A stretch of DNA of 64,000 bases from positions 992,001 to 1,056,000 of the forward strand of contig NZ_AP022586.1 in assembly GCF_010731695.1 (NCBI RefSeq), in the 5' to 3' direction. Position 1 is the stretch's first letter, and the number at the start of each line of letters is the position of its first letter. The stretch comes from Mycolicibacterium litorale (GTDB lineage Bacteria > Actinomycetota > Actinomycetes > Mycobacteriales > Mycobacteriaceae). The translations under genes were made by a program, and so were the position numbers. The notes beneath the pieces are model-generated. The model was not told the origin of the DNA and ran no database searches. It saw only the letters and a list, made by a program, of their open reading frames with translations. This document shows positions 35,563 through 46,688 of the stretch, piece after piece.

Positions 35563-36669
35563 ATGACTGACGGCCCCCTTTCGTTCACCGTTCACCGCAA
35601 CGCGGAACCGGCGACCGGCGAGGTACGGGCCGGCATCCTGGCCAACCCGGGCTTCGGTCGATTCCACACCGACCACATGGTGTCGATCGACTACACCGCC
35701 GACGCCGGCTGGCACAACGCTGCGGTGCTGCCCTACGGCCCGATCCAACTCGACCCGTCGGCGGTCGTGCTGCACTACGCGCAGGAGATCTTCGAAGGGC
35801 TCAAGGCGTACCGGTGGGCCGACGGGTCGATCGTGTCGTTCCGTCCGGAGTCGAACGCCGCCCGGCTGCGGTCCTCGGCCCGGCGGCTGGCCATCCCGGA
35901 ACTGCCCGACGAGGTGTTCCTCGAATCGCTACGCCAGTTGATCGCCGTCGACGAGCAGTGGGTGCCGCCGGCCGGCGGCGAGGAGTCGCTGTACCTACGG
36001 CCGTTCGTGATCGCCACCGAACCGGGGCTGGGCGTCCGCCCGGCCAACGAGTACCGCTATCTATTGATCGGGTCGCCGGCGGGCGCGTACTTCCCGCGGG
36101 GGATCAAGCCGGTCAGTGTGTGGCTGTCGCACGAGTACGTGCGGGCCAGCCCGGGCGGCACCGGTGCGGCGAAGTTCGGCGGGAACTACGCGGCGTCGCT
36201 GCTCGCGCAGGCGCAGGCCACCGAACACGGCTGCGACCAGGTGGTGTGGCTGGACGCGATCGAACGCCGCTACGTCGAGGAGATGGGCGGTATGAATCTC
36301 TTCTTCGTGTTCGGCAGCGGCGGTTCGGCGCGGCTGGTGACACCTGAGCTGAGCGGTTCGCTGCTGCCCGGCATCACGCGGGATTCGTTGCTGCAGTTGG
36401 CCACCGACGCGGGTTTCGCTGTCGAGGAACGCAAGATCGACGTCGACGAGTGGCAGAAGAAGGCCGCTGCGGGGGAAATCAGCGAGGTCTTCGCGTGCGG
36501 CACCGCCGCGGTCATCACGCCGGTCAGCCACGTCAAGCACAACGACGGCGAGTTCACGATCGCCGACGGTGAGCCCGGCGAGGTCACGATGGCGCTGCGC
36601 GACACGCTCACCGGAATCCAGCGCGGCACCTTCGCCGACACCCACGGCTGGATGTCGCGGCTGAATTAG
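35563..36669 (+). CDS. ilvE: branched-chain amino acid aminotransferase
   Basis: A 368-residue class IV (fold-type IV) PLP enzyme, the same length as M. tuberculosis IlvE, that makes Val, Leu and Ile from their 2-oxoacids. It shows [19 protein letters not shown], the PLP-lysine region [14 protein letters not shown], the [12 protein letters not shown] segment and the C-terminal [13 protein letters not shown]. The ATG at 35563 is preferred to an upstream frame extension because [13 protein letters not shown] matches the family. It follows gcvT after 23 bases and converges on cobS. Confidence 0.97.
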   Translation: MTDGPLSFTVHRNAEPATGEVRAGILANPGFGRFHTDHMVSIDYTADAGWHNAAVLPYGPIQLDPSAVVLHYAQEIFEGLKAYRWADGSIVSFRPESNAARLRSSARRLAIPELPDEVFLESLRQLIAVDEQWVPPAGGEESLYLRPFVIATEPGLGVRPANEYRYLLIGSPAGAYFPRGIKPVSVWLSHEYVRASPGGTGAAKFGGNYAASLLAQAQATEHGCDQVVWLDAIERRYVEEMGGMNLFFVFGSGGSARLVTPELSGSLLPGITRDSLLQLATDAGFAVEERKIDVDEWQKKAAAGEISEVFACGTAAVITPVSHVKHNDGEFTIADGEPGEVTMALRDTLTGIQRGTFADTHGWMSRLN

Positions 36670-36692
36670 CGGCGCTGCGACAACCTCGACGG

Positions 36693-37439
36693 CTACCGGA
36701 TCACCACACCCACGGCGACCAGCGTCGTCGTCAGCTCGATCGCGGCACCCAGCACGTCGCCGGTGATCCCGCCGAACCGGCGCACGCAGTGCCGCACCAG
36801 CAGCGCCGCCACCGCCACGGCGAGCACCACCACCAGCGGACCCTGCCACGCGCGGTCGGTGGCCGGAACCGACAGTGCCGCCACCGCGGTCACCCACACC
36901 GCCGGCACCCACACCGGTTGCGTGCCCGCCACGCTGCCGCCGAGCGCACTGCCCGCGGCGGCGGGAACGCCGCGCCGGCACGCCACCAGCGCCGCCACCC
37001 GGCCCGCCGTCACCGTCGCGACCACCGCGGCCGCACCCGCCCATCCGCCGGGCAGCAGCGAGAACGCGAGCGCCTGCGCGCCGACGGCCACCACCACCGC
37101 GGCCACACCGAACGGGCCCGCCGTCCCGTCGCGCATCACCTGCAGGGCGCGCTCCGGCGGGCCGTAACAGCCCAGGCCGTCGACGGTGTCGGACAGCCCG
37201 TCGATGTGCATACCGCGGGTCGCGAGCAGCAACACCGCGACCGCCAGCAGACCCGCGAGCGCACTGTGCGGGCCGAACGCCCACGACCCCGCCCACAGCA
37301 CTGCGGCGGCGAGCGCGCCGAGCACCACCCCGACGCCCGGCAACGCGGTCAGGACGCCGCGGCCCAGCGTGCCGGTGCGCGCGGCAGGTACCGGCAGTAC
37401 GGTTCCGAAGGCGAAAGCCCCTGCCAGCGAACGGATCAC
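36693..37439 (-). CDS. cobS: adenosylcobinamide-GDP ribazoletransferase (cobalamin synthase)
   Basis: A 248-residue membrane enzyme that joins adenosylcobinamide-GDP with alpha-ribazole (phosphate), the last assembly step of cobalamin. It begins [18 protein letters not shown], contains the family motif [20 protein letters not shown] (conserved acidic residues near 75-95) and several hydrophobic helices rich in Ala/Val. The GTG start overlaps the cobT stop (GTGA), so cobU-cobT-cobS are translationally coupled. Confidence 0.95.
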   Translation of the reverse strand: MIRSLAGAFAFGTVLPVPAARTGTLGRGVLTALPGVGVVLGALAAAVLWAGSWAFGPHSALAGLLAVAVLLLATRGMHIDGLSDTVDGLGCYGPPERALQVMRDGTAGPFGVAAVVVAVGAQALAFSLLPGGWAGAAAVVATVTAGRVAALVACRRGVPAAAGSALGGSVAGTQPVWVPAVWVTAVAALSVPATDRAWQGPLVVVLAVAVAALLVRHCVRRFGGITGDVLGAAIELTTTLVAVGVVIR

Positions 37440-38488
37440 GACGAGACGCCGGCCTCGTCGAACGTGGCCATACCGGCCAGTGCGGCCACCGCGGCACGCA
37501 CCACGGGCAGCGCGACCGCCGCGCCCGTCCCCTCGCCGAGGCGCATGTCCAGGTCGAGGATCGGCGTCAGGCCGAGGCTGTCGAGGGCGAGTGTGTGTCC
37601 GGGTTCGGGGGAGCGGTGCCCGGCCTGCCACCACTGCCGCGCACCCGGTGCGAGCCGGTCGGCCACCAGCGCGGCCGCGGTCACCACGAGCCCGTCGAGC
37701 AGTAGTGGGGTGCGACGCACCGCGGCCTGCGCGCAGAAGCCGGCCATCGCCGCCAGATCGGCGCCGCCGCAGACCCGCAGCAGCGCAACGGGATCCGCCG
37801 CCACGGCCCGCGCCCGGTACATGGCGTCGCGGACCGCTGCGGTCTTGCGCCCCCAGCCCGCGTCGTCGATGCCGGTGCCTCGCCCCACCACGACGACGGG
37901 TTCGGAGTTGGTCAGGATCGCGATCAAAGCCGTTGCCGCCGTGGTGTTTCCGATGCCCATATCGCCGGCGATCAGCAGGTCTGCGCCGGAGTCCACCTCG
38001 TCGTCGGCGAGCCGGCGGCCCGCCGCGAGCGCCGCGTCGGTCTCCGCGTCGCTCAGCGCGTCCTCGACCGCGATGTTGCCGCTGCCGCGCCGCACCTTGA
38101 CCGCGCCGATCGCCGGCGAGAGCGGTTCGGCGCAGTCCACCGCCACGTCGGCGACCCGGACCCCGGCGCCGGCCACCTCGGCCAGCGCGTTGATCGCCGC
38201 TCCACCGGCGGAGATGTTCGCGACCATCTGCGCGGTCACCTCGGGCGGGTACGCCGACACCCCGGACGCGGCGACACCGTGGTCACCGGCGAACACCACC
38301 ACCCGCGGCCGGAGGAACTGGCGGGGCGGGCAGACGCCCTGGCAGGCCGACACCCACACCGAGAGTTCCTCCAGCCGGCCGAGCGCACCCGCCGGCTTGG
38401 TGAGCCGGTCCTGACGGGCCCGCGCCTCGGCCGCAGCACCCGCGTCCGGTGGCACCACATCGGCGAATCCGGTGACGGCGAAGTTCAC
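37436..38488 (-). CDS. cobT: nicotinate-nucleotide-dimethylbenzimidazole phosphoribosyltransferase
   Basis: A 350-residue enzyme that activates 5,6-dimethylbenzimidazole as alpha-ribazole-5'-phosphate for the lower ligand of B12. Landmarks are [15 protein letters not shown] near the N-terminus, [36 protein letters not shown] and the C-terminal [18 protein letters not shown] with the catalytic Glu region. It overlaps cobU upstream and cobS downstream by 4 bases each. Confidence 0.97.
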   Translation of the reverse strand: MNFAVTGFADVVPPDAGAAAEARARQDRLTKPAGALGRLEELSVWVSACQGVCPPRQFLRPRVVVFAGDHGVAASGVSAYPPEVTAQMVANISAGGAAINALAEVAGAGVRVADVAVDCAEPLSPAIGAVKVRRGSGNIAVEDALSDAETDAALAAGRRLADDEVDSGADLLIAGDMGIGNTTAATALIAILTNSEPVVVVGRGTGIDDAGWGRKTAAVRDAMYRARAVAADPVALLRVCGGADLAAMAGFCAQAAVRRTPLLLDGLVVTAAALVADRLAPGARQWWQAGHRSPEPGHTLALDSLGLTPILDLDMRLGEGTGAAVALPVVRAAVAALAGMATFDEAGVSS

Positions 38489-39006
38489 GACGGCTCCTTC
38501 ACGCTGATCGGCTGGCCCGCGACGATCAGCACCACCCGCTCGCAGGTGGCGGCCAACCGCTGGTTGAGCACACCGAGTTCGTCGGCGAACCGGCGCCCCG
38601 CCGCGGTCCCCGGCACCACGGTCAACCCGACCTCGGGGCTGACCAGCGCAAGGGGAGCGGTGAACGCGTCCACCGCTGCCACGAGGTCATCGACGGAGCC
38701 GCTCACCGAACCGCCGGTCCACGCACCGCAGCGGTCCATCTCCGCGGTCAGCCAGCCACCGATGTCGTCGACCAGCGTCGGCAGCGCCGGACCGGAACGC
38801 AGCGCCCCCGGCACATCCGTCGTCTCCGCGGTCACCCAGTCACCCGGCCTGCGCGCACGATGGGCGGCGACCCGCCGCGACCACTCGTCGTCGCCGCCGG
38901 GGGGTGCCCCGGTGGCCACGTAGCGGACGGCGCCCGCCGCGGCGATCTCCGCCTCGGCCCACTGCGATTTACCCGAGCGGATCCCGCCGAGGACCAGTGT
39001 GCGCAC
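38485..39006 (-). CDS. cobU: adenosylcobinamide kinase/adenosylcobinamide-phosphate guanylyltransferase
   Basis: A 173-residue bifunctional enzyme that phosphorylates adenosylcobinamide and attaches GMP. The P-loop [12 protein letters not shown] lies at residues 8-19, [10 protein letters not shown] and the [10 protein letters not shown] segment (with the GMP-accepting His) follow, then [14 protein letters not shown] and the C-terminal VNQRLA-like [22 protein letters not shown] start at 39006. First of three coupled cob genes, 13 bases after the DUF3043 gene. The products supply cobalamin to B12 enzymes and, possibly, to the B12-binding sensor encoded at 16.5-17.6 kb. Confidence 0.95.
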   Translation of the reverse strand: MRTLVLGGIRSGKSQWAEAEIAAAGAVRYVATGAPPGGDDEWSRRVAAHRARRPGDWVTAETTDVPGALRSGPALPTLVDDIGGWLTAEMDRCGAWTGGSVSGSVDDLVAAVDAFTAPLALVSPEVGLTVVPGTAAGRRFADELGVLNQRLAATCERVVLIVAGQPISVKEPS

Positions 39007-39019
39007 CGTCGCTGGTCGC

Positions 39020-39697
39020 TCAGGCGACTTTGGCGCCGCGCTCGACCTGCGGCCGCGGTGCGCGCATCCGGCGCAGCTGCGAGGCCCGGCTGGCCGCGTA
39101 GAAGCCCAGCTTCCAACCCGTCTCGGTGTTGTCCGGGAACTTCTCGTCGACCATGCGGTTGACCTTGCGGCCCACGATGAAGCCGTCGATGATCATGATC
39201 AGCACCAGTACGAGCATCGCCGGCGACAGCAGCCGCTGCACCTCGATCGACGGCACGGCGAGCATCACGAAGATCAGCGCCAGCGCGGCGGGCATGAACA
39301 GCCCGAGCACATTGCGCCGCGAATCGACCACATCGCGTACGTACCGTCGCACCGGGCCCTTGTCGCGGGGGAGCAGGTAGGCGTCGTCGCCGGCCATCAT
39401 CTTCTCGCGGCGCTCCGCCATCGAGGCGCGGCGTTCGATCTTCTCGGCCTTGCGCTCTTCCTTGCTCAGTTTGGGCCCGCGCAGTTCCTTGCGGCGTTTG
39501 CGCGCTTCGGCGGCCGTCAGCGGTGCGGGCGCCACCGGCCCGCGGCGCTTGGCGGCGTCGCGTTTGGGGGTCGGCCTGCCCTTCGGCGCGGTCCTGCGCT
39601 CCCTGCTGTCCGGCCCGGGGACGGAACTCGCCGGCGAATCGGCCACGGCGGCGTCCTCGGGTTGCTCGTCATCGCTTCTCCGGCCCAGCAGTTTCAC
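39020..39697 (-). CDS. DUF3043 domain-containing membrane protein (Rv2206-like)
   Basis: A 225-residue protein with a basic, Lys/Arg-rich first half (PKRDAAKRRGPVAP; RRASMAERREKMMAGDDAY) followed by RDKGPVRRYVRDVVDSRRN and two membrane helices around VLGLFMPAALALIFVMLAV and LSPAMLVLVLIMIIDGFIV, then a basic C-terminus. Conserved in actinobacteria, no known role. It begins MKLLGRRSDDE and is the first gene of a likely transcript with cobUTS. In M. tuberculosis a glycerate kinase gene (Rv2205c) separates this gene from the IscA-like gene; it is missing here. Confidence 0.88.
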   Translation of the reverse strand: MKLLGRRSDDEQPEDAAVADSPASSVPGPDSRERRTAPKGRPTPKRDAAKRRGPVAPAPLTAAEARKRRKELRGPKLSKEERKAEKIERRASMAERREKMMAGDDAYLLPRDKGPVRRYVRDVVDSRRNVLGLFMPAALALIFVMLAVPSIEVQRLLSPAMLVLVLIMIIDGFIVGRKVNRMVDEKFPDNTETGWKLGFYAASRASQLRRMRAPRPQVERGAKVA

Positions 39698-39849
39698 ACC
39701 GTCAGATTACTTGCCGGTCGACGGGCCGCGGGCCGGCGGGAGTCACCTCGGGAATAGCGCCGAAGCAAGGTACCGTTGAGGTAGTGGACCGCCAGCGGGT
39801 TTCGCCGTGCGGTCCCCCGAAACCACAGCAGGGATGCAAAGGGAGAGCA

Positions 39850-40212
39850 ATGACTGTTCAGGACGAGTCGGCGACCGCCACCGCAACCCACGGTGTGCTG
39901 CTCACCGACGCCGCGGCCGCCAAGGCGAAGGCCCTGCTCGACCAGGAGGGCCGTGACGACCTGGCGCTGCGCATCGCCGTGCAGCCGGGCGGATGCGCCG
40001 GCCTGCGTTACAACCTGTTCTTCGACGACCGGACGCTCGACGGCGACCTGACCGGTGACTTCGGCGGCGTCACGCTGACCGTCGACCGGATGAGCGCCCC
40101 CTACGTGCAGGGCGCCACGATCGACTTCGTCGACACCATCGAGAAGCAGGGCTTCACGATCGACAACCCGAACGCCACCGGCTCCTGCGCCTGCGGCGAC
40201 TCGTTCAACTGA
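39850..40212 (+). CDS. erpA: IscA/HesB-type iron-sulfur carrier (ErpA-like, Rv2204c)
   Basis: A 120-residue A-type Fe-S carrier. It has the three conserved cysteines of the family: Cys49 in QPGGCAGLRY and Cys113/Cys115 in the C-terminal GSCACGDSF. It hands [2Fe-2S] or [4Fe-4S] clusters to client proteins, which may include the Rieske protein QcrA and LipA encoded nearby, though this is inference. The ATG at 39850 is preceded by GGGAGAGCA. The last 12 bases, including the stop, are duplicated in tandem. Confidence 0.95.
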   Translation: MTVQDESATATATHGVLLTDAAAAKAKALLDQEGRDDLALRIAVQPGGCAGLRYNLFFDDRTLDGDLTGDFGGVTLTVDRMSAPYVQGATIDFVDTIEKQGFTIDNPNATGSCACGDSFN

Positions 40213-40224
40213 TCGTTCAACTGA
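40201..40224. repeat. 12-bp tandem duplication of the erpA stop region
   Basis: TCGTTCAACTGA (Ser-Phe-Asn-stop, 40201-40212) is repeated exactly at 40213-40224, giving two consecutive in-frame stop codons separated by three sense codons. The duplication lies 5 bases before the stop of the convergent gene at 40229. Confidence 0.93.
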
Positions 40225-40228
40225 CGGT

Positions 40229-40867
40229 CTAGTACTGGCTGCCGGTGCGCAGCAGGTACGAGCAGACCAGCACGTCGTTGTTGCGGATGAGCAGCTGGGC
40301 GACCGCCTGCTCCTCCTCGTTGGGGGGCTGCTGCCCGCGGGCTGAGCCGCGGGCAGGCGCCACGCGCATCGTGAACAGCACCTGTGCCTGATTGGCCGAC
40401 CACGGCACGATCGTGTCGATCGACGTCACCTCGGCGCGGCTGAACTGCTTGCGGAACGCGTCGCCGGCCAGACCGGCCAGCGCCAGATCGGACCGCTTCT
40501 CCTTCACCGCGTCGAACAGCCCGCACAGCGCATGCCGCGCGATCTGCTCGTCATCGCCGTTGGCCAACGCATCGAGATATCCCTGGATGGCCGTGCGGGC
40601 CGCCGCGTCGCTGAGCGGTCCGGAGGTCCGCGGTTCACCGCTGTCGCGGCTCGCGACGACGACCACGGCCACCAGCGCCGCCACCACCAGCGCCGCGAGC
40701 AGCGCCCACAGCAGCCGTTTGCGGCCCCGCTTCGGATACTGCACCGGCGGCGGCAGCATGCCCGGATATGCCGCAGGCACCTGGCCCGGATAAGGTTGCG
40801 GTGCACCTTGCTGCGGCGGAAGCGGTTGCTGGGGATAGGGCTCCGGATACGGGTACGGACCAGCCAT
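40229..40867 (-). CDS. proline-rich single-pass membrane protein (Rv2203-like)
   Basis: A 212-residue protein. The cytoplasmic N-terminus is rich in Pro, Tyr and Gln (PYPYPEPYPQQPLPP), followed by a basic KRGRKRL, one membrane helix (LWALLAALVVAALVAVVVV) and an exported domain of about 140 residues with AIQGYLDALANGDDEQIARH, a helix-strand layout like the NTF2-like/DUF4878 domains of mycobacterial lipoproteins. Two Cys (ALCGLF and VLVCSYLL) could form a disulfide. Function unknown. The ATG at 40867 is used; a TTG one codon earlier is possible. Confidence 0.85.
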   Translation of the reverse strand: MAGPYPYPEPYPQQPLPPQQGAPQPYPGQVPAAYPGMLPPPVQYPKRGRKRLLWALLAALVVAALVAVVVVASRDSGEPRTSGPLSDAAARTAIQGYLDALANGDDEQIARHALCGLFDAVKEKRSDLALAGLAGDAFRKQFSRAEVTSIDTIVPWSANQAQVLFTMRVAPARGSARGQQPPNEEEQAVAQLLIRNNDVLVCSYLLRTGSQY

Positions 40868-41031
40868 CAAGAATGTCGCTCCAAGGAATTGTGAGATCAG
40901 ATCGCCTGGCTACAGTGACCGCGCGGGCACTTGTACGCAGGTTAGCGCACCATCGGTGTGCCGCCCGGGGGACGACGGGTCCCAGGCCCGGCCGCTAGGG
41001 TGTGTAGTCGAGTTAACGAAACGAAGGGTGA

Positions 41032-42012
<981 letters not shown>

Positions 42013-42027
42013 AGCCGAAGCGCTTCT

Positions 42028-43983
42028 CTAGAGCTGGACGGGATAGTGCGGCTCGCTGATCTGCGGGGTGACCCGACCCTCGATGAAGATCGCATGCCAC
42101 AGCATGAAGATCAGCACGGTCCACAACCGGCGGCTGTGATCGCTGACCCCGGTGCGGTGCTCGTCGAGCATCGTGCGCACCGCGTCGGCGTCGATCAGGT
42201 CGCCGGTCTGTGCGGCCGCCACCGTCTCGTAGGCCCATTCCAGCAGTTCGCCGGCGCGCAACCAGTGCCGGATCGGCACCGGGAAGCCCAGCTTGGGCCG
42301 GTTGAGCACATGCGCGGGCACCACCGGTTCCAGCGCACGGCGCAGCGCGAACTTGGTGGTGGCCCTGGTGATCTTCTGTTCCAGCGGCAACCGCGACGCC
42401 ACCGCGAACACCTCGGGATCGAGGAACGGCACCCGCAGCTCCAGTGAGTTGGCCATGGTCATCTTGTCGGCCTTGACCAGGATGTCGCCGCGCAGCCAGG
42501 TGAACAGGTCGATGTGCTGCATGCGCGCCACCGGATCCCAGCCGTCGGACTCCCGATAGAGCGCCGCGGTGACGTCGGTGTGCGTCCAGTCGGGGGAGAA
42601 GCGCCGCAGCACGGCCCGCAGTTGTTCGTCGGAGAAGCTGCGCGCGTTGCCGTAGTAGCGCTCCTCGAGGGTCTGCGACCCGCGGTGCAGCAGGCTCTTG
42701 CCGCGCATCCCCTCCGGCAGCGGAGCCGACGCCCGGCGTAGTGAGCGGCGCACCGGGCGGGGCAGATAGTCGAATGCGCGCAGCGACAGCGGCTCGCGGT
42801 AGATGGTGTAGCCGCCGAACAGCTCGTCGGCGCCCTCGCCCGAGAGCACCACCTTGACGTGCTTACGCGCTTCGCGGGCGATGAAGTACAGCGGCACCAG
42901 CGCCGGATCGGCCACCGGCTCGTCCAGGTACCAGACGATGGCGGGCAGCGCCTCGACGAACTCGGCCTGGCTGACGACCTTGGTGACGTGGCGGGCGCCG
43001 ATCGCCTCCGCGGACGCGACCGCGACGTCGACCTCGGAGAAACCCTCGCGCTCGAAGCCGGTGGTGAACGTGATGAGCCGCGGGTTGTGCCGCATCGCGA
43101 GCGCGGCGATCGCCGTCGAGTCGATACCGCCCGAGAGGAAGGCGCCGACCGTGACGTCGGCGCGCATGTGCTTGGCGACGGAGTCCTCGAGGACCGCGGT
43201 GATCTCGTCGTAGCGGGCCTGCTCGGCGCCTGGAGCCGAACCGGCGCGAAAAGGCACCGCGTCGAAGCGCGGGGTGAAGTAGCGGGTCACCACCGGCGCC
43301 TGGCCCGGGCGCATCCGCAGGTAACTGCCGGACTCCAGCCGGCGCACACCGCGCTGCAGCGTCTCGGGTTCGGGGACGTACTGCAGGACGGTGTAGTGCT
43401 GTACGGCGCGGTCGTCGATGCCGGTGTCGAATCCGAGCTCGCCGGCCACCGCGAGCAGGCACTTCTTCTCGCTGCCGACCGCGGTGCCGCCGGGGCCGGT
43501 CGCGAGGTAGAGCGGTTTGATGCCGAACGGGTCGCGGGCGCAGAGCAGTTCTCCCTCGACGGTGTCCCACAGCGCGAACGCGAACATGCCGCGCAGGCGG
43601 GACAGCGCGGCCGGACCCCAGTGGTGGTAGGCGGCGATGATCGCCTCGCCGTCGCCGTCGGTGGCGAATTCGGCGCCGTGGCTCTCGGCCAGCTCGCGGC
43701 GCAGCTCGAGGTAGTTGTAGATCTCGCCGTTGAACACCAGGACGTAGCGATGCGGCGTCTCGGGCGGCCCCCAGCGCAGCGGCTGGTGGCTGTGCGCGAT
43801 GTCGATGATCGACAACCGGTTGAAGCCCAACACGATGCCCGGGTCCGCGGTGTCGTCAGACCAGGTTCCCGGTTCGTCGGGCCCTCGGTGACGCATCAGC
43901 TCAGCAGCCCCCGAAACCGCGCCGACCAGCGCGGGGGAGGGCTGCGCGGACGGGTCTTTCAGGAACGCCAGCAGTCCGCACAC
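42028..43983 (-). CDS. asnB: asparagine synthase (glutamine-hydrolysing)
   Basis: A 651-residue class B asparagine synthetase. The start is the GTG at 43983, which places the nucleophilic Cys at residue 2 (V/M-C-G-L-L), essential after removal of Met; upstream in-frame starts would bury it. The glutaminase domain has RLSIIDIAHSHQP, FNGEIYNYLELR and CARDPFGIKPLY. The synthase domain has the PP-loop FLSGGIDSTAI, LDEPVADPA and LSGEGADELFGGY. It makes asparagine from aspartate, ATP and glutamine; in mycobacteria a relative (AsnB/LtsA) can amidate cell-wall precursors, so peptidoglycan amidation is an alternative role. Confidence 0.94.
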   Translation of the reverse strand: MCGLLAFLKDPSAQPSPALVGAVSGAAELMRHRGPDEPGTWSDDTADPGIVLGFNRLSIIDIAHSHQPLRWGPPETPHRYVLVFNGEIYNYLELRRELAESHGAEFATDGDGEAIIAAYHHWGPAALSRLRGMFAFALWDTVEGELLCARDPFGIKPLYLATGPGGTAVGSEKKCLLAVAGELGFDTGIDDRAVQHYTVLQYVPEPETLQRGVRRLESGSYLRMRPGQAPVVTRYFTPRFDAVPFRAGSAPGAEQARYDEITAVLEDSVAKHMRADVTVGAFLSGGIDSTAIAALAMRHNPRLITFTTGFEREGFSEVDVAVASAEAIGARHVTKVVSQAEFVEALPAIVWYLDEPVADPALVPLYFIAREARKHVKVVLSGEGADELFGGYTIYREPLSLRAFDYLPRPVRRSLRRASAPLPEGMRGKSLLHRGSQTLEERYYGNARSFSDEQLRAVLRRFSPDWTHTDVTAALYRESDGWDPVARMQHIDLFTWLRGDILVKADKMTMANSLELRVPFLDPEVFAVASRLPLEQKITRATTKFALRRALEPVVPAHVLNRPKLGFPVPIRHWLRAGELLEWAYETVAAAQTGDLIDADAVRTMLDEHRTGVSDHSRRLWTVLIFMLWHAIFIEGRVTPQISEPHYPVQL

Positions 43984-44141
43984 GGCGCCAAGTATGCCCA
44001 ATGCGTCGGCGATCGAGCACGACGGCACACAAAGGTCGGGTGTGTCGAGACCGCCACCCGGGCGTGGTCTACGCTGCGTAGTATTCAACGGTGGCATGGA
44101 CCGCGCAGCGGTCGGCTTAGCGGACTCTAGGAGGCGCCAAC

Positions 44142-45200
44142 GTGACCCCTCGCGGGCTGAAGGCGGTGGCACGAAAAGCCGCACTGGTGGTGGTTCTGGG
44201 TGCCACTGCACTGGTGCTGAGCGGCTGCAGCTGGTCAGACGTGCTCGGTCTGGGCTGGCCGAAGGGCATCACGCCCGAGGCGCATCTCAACCGGGAACTG
44301 TGGATCGGCTCGATGATCGCCGCGCTCGTCGTGGGCGGCATCGTCTACGTGCTGATCTTCTGGACCAGCGCGTTCCACCGTAAGAAGGCGTCCGACACGG
44401 AGCTGCCACGTCAGTTCGGCTACAACATGCCGCTGGAGTTGGCGCTGACGGTCATCCCGTTCCTCATCATCTCGGTGCTGTTCTACTTCACCGTCGTGGT
44501 CCAGGAGCAGATGCTGGCCAAGGAGGACAACCCCGAGGTCGTCGTCGACGTGACGGCGTTCCAGTGGAACTGGAAGTTCGGCTACAACAAGGTCAATTTC
44601 AGCGACGGCACCGTCGCCTACGACGGCGCCGACGACGAGCGCAGCGCCGCGGTCGCCTCCCGCCCGGGTGGCGAGGGAGCCGGGGCGACCGGCGAGGAGG
44701 AGACCGCCCACACCGAACACGGTGCGATCGCGGGCCAGAACCCCGAGGACCGCAGCTACCTGGCGTACGACAAGGTCGAGACGCTGGGGACCAGCACCGA
44801 GATCCCGGTTCTGGTGCTGCCGGCCGGCAAGCGCATCGAGTTCCGCATCGCCTCCGCCGACGTCGTGCACGGCTTCTGGGTGCCGGAGTTCCTGTTCAAG
44901 CGGGACGTGCTGCCGAACCCGCAGCAGAACAACTCCGACAACATCTTCCAGATCAGCGAGATCATGGAGACCGGGGCGTTCGTCGGGCGGTGCACCGAGA
45001 TGTGCGGCACGTACCACGCGATGATGAACTTCGAGGTCCGCGTGGTCGAGCCCAACGACTTCAAGGCGTACATGGACCAGCGCATCGCGGGGAAGACCAA
45101 CGCCGAGGCGCTGATCGCCATCAACCAGTCACCCACCGCCGTCACCACCCGGCCGTTCGACACGCGGCGCGGCGAGATGGCCCCGCAAGCGAGCAGGTAG
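44142..45200 (+). CDS. ctaC: cytochrome c oxidase subunit II (aa3 type)
   Basis: A 352-residue subunit of the cytochrome aa3 oxidase. It has a lipoprotein signal with lipobox LSGC (Cys29), two membrane helices ([19 protein letters not shown] and [21 protein letters not shown]), [14 protein letters not shown], and the binuclear CuA site: His in [11 protein letters not shown] and the [12 protein letters not shown] cluster. A long acidic insert (about 165-205) is typical of mycobacteria. The GTG follows GGAGGCGCCAAC. It receives electrons from QcrC within the bcc-aa3 supercomplex. Followed after 9 bases by ctaF. Divergent from asnB. Confidence 0.97.
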   Translation: MTPRGLKAVARKAALVVVLGATALVLSGCSWSDVLGLGWPKGITPEAHLNRELWIGSMIAALVVGGIVYVLIFWTSAFHRKKASDTELPRQFGYNMPLELALTVIPFLIISVLFYFTVVVQEQMLAKEDNPEVVVDVTAFQWNWKFGYNKVNFSDGTVAYDGADDERSAAVASRPGGEGAGATGEEETAHTEHGAIAGQNPEDRSYLAYDKVETLGTSTEIPVLVLPAGKRIEFRIASADVVHGFWVPEFLFKRDVLPNPQQNNSDNIFQISEIMETGAFVGRCTEMCGTYHAMMNFEVRVVEPNDFKAYMDQRIAGKTNAEALIAINQSPTAVTTRPFDTRRGEMAPQASR

Positions 45201-45209
45201 GACTTCGCG

Positions 45210-45629
45210 ATGCATATCGAAGCCAGGTTGTTCGAATTCCTGACCGCGTTCTTCGCGCTGTCGGCCATCGTGTACGCCACGCTGACCGCGATGTTCGGCG
45301 GCGGCGGCGTCGAGTGGGCTGGTACCACCGCGCTGGTGCTGACCACCGGACTGACGCTGATCACCGGCACGTTCTTCCGCTTCGTGGCCCGGCGTCTCGA
45401 TACTCGGCCCGAGGACTACGAGGACGCCGAGATCAGCGACGGCGCCGGGGAACTCGGGTTCTTCGCGCCGCACAGCTGGTGGCCGATCCTGATCGCGATG
45501 GCCTTCTCCACCGCAGCGGTGGGCGCCGCGCTGTGGCTGCCCTGGTTGATCGTCGCGGGCATCGTGTTCGTGCTCGCCGCGGCCGGCGGCCTGGTCTTCG
45601 AGTACCACTGGGGTCCCGAGAAGCACTGA
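45210..45629 (+). CDS. ctaF: cytochrome c oxidase subunit IV (actinobacterial type)
   Basis: A 139-residue membrane protein that stabilises the aa3 oxidase in actinobacteria (Rv2199c, also 139 residues). It starts [20 protein letters not shown], with helices around [56 protein letters not shown] and [21 protein letters not shown] hairpin 41 bases after the stop may end the ctaC-ctaF transcript. Confidence 0.95.
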   Translation: MHIEARLFEFLTAFFALSAIVYATLTAMFGGGGVEWAGTTALVLTTGLTLITGTFFRFVARRLDTRPEDYEDAEISDGAGELGFFAPHSWWPILIAMAFSTAAVGAALWLPWLIVAGIVFVLAAAGGLVFEYHWGPEKH

Positions 45630-45669
45630 CCCACGGGTCACGGCGGGAAGATCACAAATCGGGTAACAC

Positions 45670-45703
45670 TGACCGGCGAACCGCCTGTGACGGTCGCCGG
45701 TCA
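45670..45703 (+). terminator. hairpin downstream of ctaC-ctaF
   Basis: TGACCGGCGA (45670-45679) and TCGCCGGTCA (45694-45703) form a perfect 10-bp stem around a 14-nt loop, 41 bases past the ctaF stop and 89 before the mmpS3 start. The position suits a terminator, but there is no U-run; an operator for mmpS3 is the alternative. Confidence 0.45.
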
Positions 45704-45791
45704 CCCGTCGTTGGGTAGTGTTGCCGAGGCGCGGTGAGCCGTTGAGGCCGCATGCCCGCGCCGGTGACGCAGTCGAGAAGGATAGGCGTAG

Positions 45792-46688
45792 ATGAGCGGG
45801 CCGAACCCCCCAGGGCCGGACTCGCCGGGACCGGAGCAGCCCGAACGGGAGGGCGGCAGGCACTCGGCACCCGACGACGCGACCGAAGAGGTCGGCGCCG
45901 TCGACGAACCGGCACCCGTCACAGGTCAGACGGAGTCCTACGCGCAGGCGTACTCCGCGCCGGAATCCGAACAGTTCAGCAGCGGTCCCTACGTGCCCGC
46001 CGACGCCGGGCTGTACGACTACGACAGCTACGAACCGGTGTCGGACCTCGTCGAGGAGCAGGCCCCACCGCGCTGGCCGTGGGTGGTCGGTGTCACCGCG
46101 ATCATCGCCGCGATCTCGCTGGTCGTGTCGGTGGCGCTGCTGGTCACCCAGACCGACACCGACCAGCTGGCCGACCCGTCGACGACCACCACCACAACGC
46201 CGCCGGTGCAGGACGAGATCACCACGACCACACCGCCGCCACCCCCGCCTCCGCCGACGACGACCGAACCACCGCCGCCTCCGCCGCCGCCGGAGACGGT
46301 GACGGTCACCGAGCCGCCGCCTCCGCCCCCGCCCCCGCCGACCGAGGCGCCGCCGCCGGCGCCGGAGACGACGACACCGCCGCCCCCACCGCCGCCGACC
46401 ACCACCACACCGGCCGGCCCGCGGCAGGTGACGTACTCGGTGACCGGGACGAAGGCGCCCGGGGACATCATCACCGTCACCTACGTCGACGCGTCCGGAC
46501 GCCGCCGCACCCAGCGCAACGTGTACATCCCGTGGTCGCTGACCGTCACCCCGATCTCGCAGTCCGAGGTGGGGTCGGTCCAGGCCTCGAGCCTGTTCCT
46601 GGTCAGCAGGCTGAACTGTTCGATCACGACGAGCGACGGAACGGTGTTGTCCTCCAACACCGGCAACGCCGCACAGACGAGCTGCTGA
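45792..46688 (+). CDS. mmpS3: MmpS3-like membrane protein with proline-rich stalk
   Basis: A 298-residue protein (M. tuberculosis MmpS3: 299). An acidic/Pro-rich cytoplasmic segment (1-92) is followed by one membrane helix ([24 protein letters not shown]), an exposed Thr/Pro stalk (about 125-212) with runs of 5-9 prolines, and an MmpS-type beta-rich domain ([21 protein letters not shown]) ending in two Cys. MmpS proteins often partner MmpL transporters but no mmpL is adjacent, and MmpS3 is the conserved, stand-alone member. The stalk probably spans the cell wall layers. The start ATG follows AGAAGGATAGGCGTAG. Overlaps the next start by one base. Confidence 0.9.
   Translation: MSGPNPPGPDSPGPEQPEREGGRHSAPDDATEEVGAVDEPAPVTGQTESYAQAYSAPESEQFSSGPYVPADAGLYDYDSYEPVSDLVEEQAPPRWPWVVGVTAIIAAISLVVSVALLVTQTDTDQLADPSTTTTTTPPVQDEITTTTPPPPPPPPTTTEPPPPPPPPETVTVTEPPPPPPPPPTEAPPPAPETTTPPPPPPPTTTTPAGPRQVTYSVTGTKAPGDIITVTYVDASGRRRTQRNVYIPWSLTVTPISQSEVGSVQASSLFLVSRLNCSITTSDGTVLSSNTGNAAQTSC

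Noticed and set aside
45650..45668. MtrA-like direct repeat (TCACA/GTAACA, 11 bases apart) before mmpS3
   Set aside because: Too degenerate compared with the known tandem motif; not distinguishable from chance.
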